Source: Neolentinus lepideus HHB14362 ss-1
Lineage: Eukaryota; Basidiomycota; Agaricomycetes; Gloeophyllales; Gloeophyllaceae
Direction of reading: 5' to 3'
DNA length: 63,805 nucleotides
Assembly (NCBI GenBank): GCA_001632425.1
Contig: KV425615.1
Coordinates: forward strand, 1-63,805
How positions within the stretch are numbered: the stretch's first letter is position 1; each line of letters starts with the position of its first letter. Position numbers and translations under genes: made by a program. Shown piece by piece: positions 57,721 to 63,805 of this stretch. Under the pieces are notes generated by a model. It was not told where the DNA came from and did not search any database. It saw only the letters and a program-made list of their open reading frames with translations.

Positions 57721-58562
57721 CTAGTCGTAATCCTCTTCCTCTACGAGCTTTCTCTTCAACCCGTTCACCTGCCCATCCGGCTGTGATGTTGCCAGAACAT
57801 CCTCCATAGCCTCGTCCCCATTGCTCCCATCGTCCTCGTCACCGCCCGCGAACAACCCGTCGTCTTCCTCATCGCTTGCATCTTCCGCGTGCCTAGCCGC
57901 GGGTGTACCCATAATGTCCGCATCGGAGGGAGTGATAGCGTTGACCGGCGGACCCTGTGCGGGTGAGGCCATGCTCACATCTCCCACTGAAGGCGCGGGA
58001 ATGGGGGCCGCCTCCATCTCCTCGTCACCTTCGTCAGACTCGAGCTCTTCGATCTCTTCGATCTCTTCATTGTAGATCTTTTCGGTAGGTGGGGGCTGGT
58101 TGGGGATGAGGTCGAAGTCGACGGCGGTAAGACATTCGGAGGCCGGCGGGAGACGGACGCCGAAGACTTCGGGGACGGAGGGAAGGGGGACGGAGTTCGT
58201 TTGGGTGGCGAGGGTGAGGAGGTACTGGCATATGGTTGCAGCAATGGGATGCAATAAGCCCACGGACGTGGTTACATGATCGATGTTCGCACCTCCTTGG
58301 GAACTCTCCCACCGAACTCCCAGCCTACACGACCCTGGATGCCCAGGACGACGTCGTCCATGCTTATCTTGCCTGACCTTCCAGCGTGTTCCGCGTACAC
58401 AAGGGCGTCGGAGAGGACCTGGGTGGTATACCGATGCGAGAACTCTAACAGTTGGTGTAGGACGCCGGGTTGCGCGTCTTGAACGGTCGGTGTAGAGGCT
58501 AGGATGAGCGCTATCGCTCGCGCAGTGGGAGGCAAGGTATCCGCAGGTGCTGGTCGGGACAT
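57721..58562 (-). CDS. TAF9: transcription factor TFIID subunit TAF9
   Basis: Histone-fold subunit of TFIID and SAGA. Exon 1: MSRPAPADTLPPTARAIALI, LASTPTVQDAQPGVLHQLLE, FSHRYTTQVLSDALVYAEHA, GKISMDDVVLGIQGRVGWEF: the complete histone fold. After an intron (about 58223-58290) the sequence continues YLLTLATQTNSVPLPSVPEV, FGVRLPPASECLTAVDFDLI and PNQPPP, the conserved region following the fold. An acidic tail ends VNGLKRKLVEEEDYD. About 255 residues. It is tail-to-tail with SEC12 (143 bases between stops). Confidence 0.94.
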
Positions 58563-58942
58563 GAGGGATACTGAATGTAGGGAAGGTTCGGAAAGTGGAT
58601 ATGAACTGGATGGAGTGCGTTCTTTGTGCGTTCTCGATCAAAACGCGGTCAGCCACAGTTCTCAGTCACAGATATATCCCTTGATTAACGCAATGTTGAC
58701 CTTTCGCCGAAGTATTTCAGCTTTTCTCCAAAGTTTACAGAGATTGAACTTTGAATCCGTCCGAAGCACGCCGAAAGACAGAGTAATGCAAAGCCGAAGC
58801 GTGGGTTCCGAGTTGTGTGCTGAATCAGTAGCACCAAGATAGGCTCCGATATTGAAACTCCGCGCGCCGCACCGGTGACGAAAGAGTGTATATAGCGGCA
58901 GCCCGTTCTGCGCAGTTTCCCACCATTAACTCGCATACCACC
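58563..58942. other. divergent promoter of TAF9 and ISU1
   Basis: This 380-base gap has no gene. TATATA at 58889-58894 lies about 50 bases before the ISU1 start codon and is its likely TATA box. Confidence 0.45.
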
Positions 58943-59666
58943 ATGTTTCGCTCGTCCATCGCAAAGACCGTCCGTACTGCTGCTCCCCGCGCTAGCAGAG
59001 TAACCGCGCGACCTGTTCTTGCCCGTGGTTATCATGAGAAAGTCATCTCGCACTACGAAAACCCCAGAAATGTAAGTAGTCCAGGAGGGCCTGGACTGGT
59101 ATGTTTATCTGATAATTCTTCACTCGAATGTCTAGGTCGGGTCTCTCCCCAAGAACGACGTTGATGTGGGGACAGGGCTCGTCGGTGCCCCTGCGTAAGT
59201 GCTTTGCGAGTCTTTTTGCGTTCACCCTGCTCATTGTCGCTTTAGTTGCGGGGATGTCATGAAATTGCAGATCCGTGTCGATGAGAACGGCGTCATCTCC
59301 GATGTCAAGTTTAAGACGTTTGGCTGTGGTAGTGCCATCGCGTCAAGCTCCTATATGACTGAACGGGTTAAGGGCTTGTCGCTGGAGGAGGCTGAGAAGA
59401 TCAAGAACACGGAGATCGCTAAGGAGTTGGCGCTACCTCCTGTCAAGTTACACTGCTCCAGTGCGTATCCGTTTTTGTCCTATCCGAATATTCGCCTCAT
59501 TTCGCCTCTAGTGCTCGCTGAGGATGCCATTCGTTCTGCCATCCGAGATTACCGCACCAAGCGCCAGTCCGCAGGCAACCCCAGAACAAAGGGCTTCATC
59601 GATGTCTCTCAAAGCGCCGCCACTGGCGAGACAATCGCGACAGCGCATCCTGGTGGCAGCTCATAG
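58943..59666 (+). CDS. ISU1: mitochondrial iron-sulfur scaffold Isu1/IscU
   Basis: Matrix scaffold on which [2Fe-2S] clusters are built from Nfs1 sulfur. The presequence MFRSSIAKTVRTAAPRASRV is followed by the mature start YHEKVISHYENPRN. Next come VGSLPKNDVDVGTGLVGAPA, CGDVMKLQIRVDENGVISDV, KFKTFGCGSAIASSSYMTER, EEAEKIKNTEIAKELALPPV and KLHCSMLAEDAIRSAIRDYR. All three cluster cysteines are present (PACGD, GCGSA, HCS), as is the LPPVK motif recognised by the Hsp70 chaperone. The tail is longer than in yeast (AGNPRTKGFIDVSQSAATGE and on). Three introns; about 180 residues. Confidence 0.96.
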
Positions 59667-59842
59667 ACTTTCTGTTCCTGTAGGTGGTTGTGATGCTTGG
59701 TGTAGCATGAATGTAATCATACTTGTATATTAGCCTATATGCATTTTTCGCTTAATCCTCGCAAAAGCATATGTTTTCACATTACGTCGCATGGGGGTGA
59801 TGCAAAAATATTCTACAATACATAAACATAAAATCATTTGGT

Positions 59843-61989
59843 CTATGTGCTGCCCTTCTGACCAACGAATGAGAAAGTACCTCCGGCGAACCATCGCTCG
59901 TTAGCCTCCTTCACTCGCTGAGCAGCAGCAGCGCGGTTCGTCAACTCGAAACCTGAGAGCTCTGTCAGTCGCTGAGAGGTGTTCGAGGATGCAGACTTCA
60001 CCTTGAACAGGGGTCACTGTAAGAGACGTAGCGGTACCAGACGTCTGCGACGACTGTGCTGCCTTCGTGAGCGTAGCCGTCCGAAGCTTGTTGGCCTTCG
60101 ACAATTTCGCTATTTTTGTAACCAGTCACTGGCAGTTCGAATTTATGGCGTCGAACGTGAGGAAACCACGAACCTCTGCTCTTTGCATCGCCCATGCCAG
60201 CCCGAACCTTGCCCGTGCCCACTCCAATCATTCCGAGACCCTTGGTCTGGTCGAATGCGCCCACTTCTTCTTCTGGCGTGCCGAATGCCATGCGGTTCTG
60301 CAGTTTACGGAGCTCGGTCTGCGCGTATGCTTCCTTAGCTTTGCGTGCCCTGTTGCACGAGAAGAATGGGCAATCAAAATTAGAGAATGGTGCATTGGAA
60401 GCGGGCTCACCGTCGGCCACCGCGACGCTTCTTCGGCCCGTCGTTAGGAACTGGGAGAGCTTTGATGATCTTGGGCGGTGGTGGAGCGGCCAGACGATCG
60501 ATCTGCTTCTCGATTTTCTCTCGAAGCTCGCCGCCGTAGTCACCTACAATAGATATTGTGTCATTCGGTCACACTCGACAATCAATGTAGTCCCCACCAT
60601 CTGTTCTTCTGCGCTCTAAGTCCATTCGTGCTGCTAAAACACACTTGGCACCGACGGTCCGCTGGATCTTAGACTGGAAGTCCGGTGGTGTGCCTTGTAC
60701 CACTTCAGACTGGAAGACAAAACCTGTGTGCCGTCGCTGCGTCGCGCTCGAAAATCCGGCAGCAATCTTCTTCTGGGCACCGAGCAACTTTTGTGTGAAG
60801 TGTCCCTCGTTAATGGTCGCTACCAGTCGATCATTGTGGAGCTACGTACGTGAACATTACACGCAGGCATCTTAGCCAGACCACTGAGCCCGCCGGCGAC
60901 ACCCAACAACTTGGCTGCTGTAGTAGTACCAACAATAGCGGATAGGTTCGGCGCTAACACATTCATTCTCGAGCTGACGTACATGAATATCTGGTAGATT
61001 ATGCTTCGGTCGTCCGTTACCACGAGACCACTGCTGTGACGTACCTTTTTACGGGTCTCCTCCAGTCGGTCGGCGAGATCGCAGGCCCGCTGGACGGTGG
61101 CGAACTGCTCCTCTGTTAAGGACTGTCCCGAAGTCGTAGTGGCAGTGACTAGGACACTCATGATGACTGCTGGGGGTAGTACACCTGCGAGGTCGACTTT
61201 AGTGGGATCCTGAAAGTACGGCGTTAGCCTACAGACACGGGTGCCGAGCTAGAGTTACCCACCTCTGAGTTGCCTAAAGCACGTACTGCCCGGATATACA
61301 TGGCAGGATCAGTGACGAGCTGTTCAAGCTCTGGGAACTTTGCAGCATAATGATCTCTAATGAACTAGACGCACAGAAACGACAGGAATAATCAATTCTT
61401 GCACGGTGATTATAGTAGACCCGTATTTGCCTTGTTCACGAGCAAAATTTCGTTATCCACGTCAACGGACAAGTTATTAGCTTGTACAATGAGGTTGTAT
61501 TCGGGATTCTCGTGGGCAGCCATGGTGATGGAAGTGGCAGTACTGGGTGCAGATTGGTACTTCTCAATTTCCTGGGTACATTTGCAAGCTTCAATTGTGA
61601 GTGCCCCATAGAGTCGAAAAACGTCAACATACCTTCAAGATATCCTTCATCCGTTTACTCCCGTCCAGTTTCGCAATCTTCCCGACATCGTCAATACCCC
61701 CCAACTCCATTTGTTGCACGTCCTCCGCATCTAGCTCCTCTGCAGGCTTCGTTCCACCAATCATGACCAGTGTCCCGACCTTTGAGTCATCATGATCTTC
61801 TCCCTCGCTCTCCCCTTCTCCGTCCTCGTCCTCGCTCATGTCGACATCCTGCGAAGTGGCTTTCCGCTTAACACCGGCTGTGGAGGCTTCAGCGGGCTTT
61901 GCTTCCTCCTCGTGGATCTGCTCATCCTCATCTTCTCCGCCGGAGAGGCCATCGAGGTCGGCAAGGAGTTCATCTGCGAGGCCACTCAT
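59843..61989 (-). CDS. PRP31: U4/U6 snRNP protein Prp31
   Basis: Nop-domain protein that holds U4 snRNA and the 15.5K protein in the tri-snRNP. Start [20 protein letters not shown], an acidic stretch, then [113 protein letters not shown] (Nop domain), [133 protein letters not shown], and end [19 protein letters not shown]. About eight introns; near 570 residues. Nothing is missing. Confidence 0.95.
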
Positions 61990-62141
61990 GATAAACAGCT
62001 GGGGGGGGGGAGGTAAAGTGAAGCTCAAGTTGAAGGCGCGCAGTCTCGAAGTACCTCGCACGTGACTCTCCTTGAAATCCTCCGTCTCTCTGCGGAATAT
62101 ACGTGTCTAGGTTTATATCTCTTATACATCCGAAGTTGGTC

Positions 62142-63406
62142 TCATATCAAAGTTCTGAGCTGTTCTGTTAAGGCCAACAAGGCCAGGCTCTGCCCATATG
62201 GCATGCTCGTGAGCGGTATCTGCTTGTAACCCTCCAAATCATCAAAGACTGGCGTGCCAAACGAAACCTGCTTCAACTCCCCCGACTCTGAAATATTACT
62301 CAAAACTGCTTGAATAGCTTTCTTCGCGCACTGTACATAGCGCCCTTCCTTGGGTATCAGGCGTAGTCGGATGGCCTTCAGGATTCCATACGCAAACCCG
62401 GCCGTGGCAGACGCTTCGAGGTAGGAGGTGGGGTCATCGATGAGGGTATGCCAGAGTCCTGTGTTTGCGTCTTGATAGCGGACGAGCGCATTTATCTGTG
62501 CGCGGAGGGTTTCGGTGAGAAAAAGGCGGAGACCGTCGGTCGGAGGCAGAGCGAGCAGCTCAATGAAGTCGGGGATGGCAACGGTAATCCAGCAGTTACC
62601 TCTGCCCCATCTTGCTCGACCAAAGTGATGGCGTCCGTCGAAGGTCCATCCTGTAACGACAGTCTCGTTACCCCAAATGGACAGCGAAGGCTCGTCCTCT
62701 TACCATGAAACCACAGTCCGGTCTCTAGATCAGCCAGGTACTTGGCATGCAACATGAACTGTCTCTTTGCCTCTTCCACGTACTCCGGACGTCCCAACAC
62801 TAGCCCTATCTTCGCAAGTGGCAACACGGACATCATGAGCGTGTCGTCCCAGACCTGCTGGTAGTTCTCCTGACTGTACGTTATATGTTGAAGGCCGCCT
62901 TCCTCTGTTCTAGGCATGCTGTACATAGCCCATTCCGCCCAAGAGTCAAGGTGGACCTGGTAGTCTGCGTGTGTTGCCTCGTGCAGATACGCTGCTGTGA
63001 GGAGAGGGGACATGGTATTGACATTCTTGGTCGTGCCTGCTTCGAAACGGTCTTTGAACCATGATAAGGCAATTCTCAGTGGTTCGGGATCACTTGTTAT
63101 TTGGTGGAACTTGAGGAGTCCGTACAAGCCTGGTGGACTTGGATGAGTTTCAAGGGGTCTTTAGTGACAAGATTAACAACCTATCCCGTGCGTCCACTGC
63201 AACACAATGCTTTAGAAGGAATGGGACTGAATATTTGTTCTGCTCACCTCCCAGTCATTCCATCCTTTCGTGTCGATCACTCGTCCATCCTCTAACGTCA
63301 ATAAGAACTGGCCGGTCTCATCCTTAATGTTCACTAGACAGTCGATGAGTTTCTTGATGGTACGGATGACAGATACTTTCTGAGCATGAATATTTGAGAC
63401 AGACAT
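62142..63406 (-). CDS. GH88/GH105-type unsaturated glycuronyl hydrolase
   Basis: Alpha/alpha-barrel glycosidase that removes unsaturated uronic acid ends left by polysaccharide lyases (YteR/YesR group). Exons join as MSVSNIHAQKVSVIRTIKKL, DETGQFLLTLEDGRVIDTKG, WNDWE, WTHGI, GLYGLLKFHQITSDPEPLRI, NVNTMSPLLTAAYLHEATHA, YQQVWDDTLMMSVLPLAKIG (with the likely catalytic Asp), LETGLWFHG, then WTFDGRHHFGRARWGRGNCW, TLIDDPTSYLEASATAGFAY, GILKAIRLRLIP and the end TSMPYGQSLALLALTEQLRT. No signal peptide is visible, so it is probably intracellular. Three introns; about 370 residues. No pectinase or lyase genes are nearby. Confidence 0.9.
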
Positions 63407-63666
63407 CGTTCACAATAGTACCAGGGGCTGTTGCACGACGAATAGCGATATGTAGACCTGGTACACAAGTTTTGAAGATCATCGATCATGTTCGGGCTTG
63501 CCAGTGGCATCTCTGATAATTAAGGAGTTCGTCTACTGCGATGTTATGCCATCTCTACACTACTATGGTAGCCTCCGAACAACGCTGAAGGTCGTCGATA
63601 ACCTTCAGGTTGACGCAGATGCGATCAAACTAGGGTACGGGGAATAATTCATGTATTATTTACATT

Positions 63667-63748
63667 GTTATTAACACATGTTAATAACACGTTAATAACG
63701 TGCTAATAACGATGGCCGGATGGGCCGGTACATAGAGCTGTTATTAAT
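63667..63748. repeat. palindromic GTTAATAAC cluster at the right edge
   Basis: Five near-identical words in both orientations: GTTATTAAC (63667), GTTAATAAC (63680 and 63691), GCTAATAAC (63702) and GTTATTAAT (63740). Two perfect palindromes result: GTTATTAACA-CA-TGTTAATAAC (63667-63688) and CACGTTAATAACGTG (63688-63702). The DNA from 63407 to 63660, upstream of the glycosidase start, shows no gene. Confidence 0.75.
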
Positions 63749-63805
63749 TGTTAAAAATTCCTGTATGTATGGGAGTCCTGCCTCTCCCTCTGGAGGTCAA
63801 TGTCA

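Noticed and set aside
1..63805. CRISPR arrays, operons, tRNA and rRNA genes
   Set aside because: The DNA is eukaryotic with spliced genes. I saw no regularly spaced repeats and no cloverleaf or rRNA-like segment by eye; a tRNAscan or Infernal run would settle the RNA genes.

Overview
The window looks like nuclear DNA from a basidiomycete, most likely an agaricomycete. Nearly every gene is split by short GT-AG introns of about 45-70 bases. Genes sit on both strands with gaps of 100-400 bases. The recognisable proteins are eukaryotic and fungal: single-chain isopropylmalate dehydratase, Mdm10, Pkr1, a tau95-type TFIIIC subunit, and a four-helix-plus-kinase protein of a type I associate with mushroom genomes. 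I found no operons, tRNA, rRNA or CRISPR array. All gene models here were spliced by eye from conserved protein motifs and splice signals.

Layout. 0.5-12.6 kb: Cactin, mitochondrial ClpX, RanBP1, a p24 (Emp24-type) cargo receptor, a kinesin-8 and dihydroorotase. 13-16.3 kb: a Trp/Gly-rich fungal protein and a single-pass coiled-coil membrane protein. 16.5-24 kb: a very long spectrin-like/GAR-domain microtubule protein (Kar9 type), then a HEI10/CCNB1IP1-type RING protein with many small exons. 24-31 kb: a serine-rich protein with a CUE-like C-terminus and LEU1. 31.5-38 kb: ribosomal protein eL29, TFIIIC tau95, a small mitochondrial-looking protein, GINS subunit Psf3, Pkr1, and a protein resembling the RAD51-paralogue partner SWSAP1 but without a Walker A lysine. 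38.3-39.8 kb: a non-autonomous inverted-repeat element carrying a broken cytochrome P450 fragment. 40.2-47.4 kb: a four-helix/kinase protein, Mdm10, an RGG-rich protein and SmG. 48.3-63.4 kb: a CAMK-family kinase, a UPF0303 protein, a NIPA-type magnesium transporter, Sec12, TAF9, Isu1, Prp31 and a GH88/GH105-type glycosidase.

Most genes are housekeeping and do not form one pathway. Loose functional themes recur: microtubules (kinesin-8 and the Kar9/GAR protein), splicing (Cactin, SmG, Prp31), ER-Golgi traffic (p24, Sec12, Pkr1), mitochondria (ClpX, Isu1, Mdm10) and meiosis/recombination (HEI10, SWSAP1-like). The less ordinary parts are the SWSAP1-like gene, the inverted-repeat element with its P450 relic, the four-helix/kinase gene, a run of hairpin repeats at 51.25-51.62 kb, a nested palindrome at 22.0 kb and a palindromic AT-rich cluster at the right edge.
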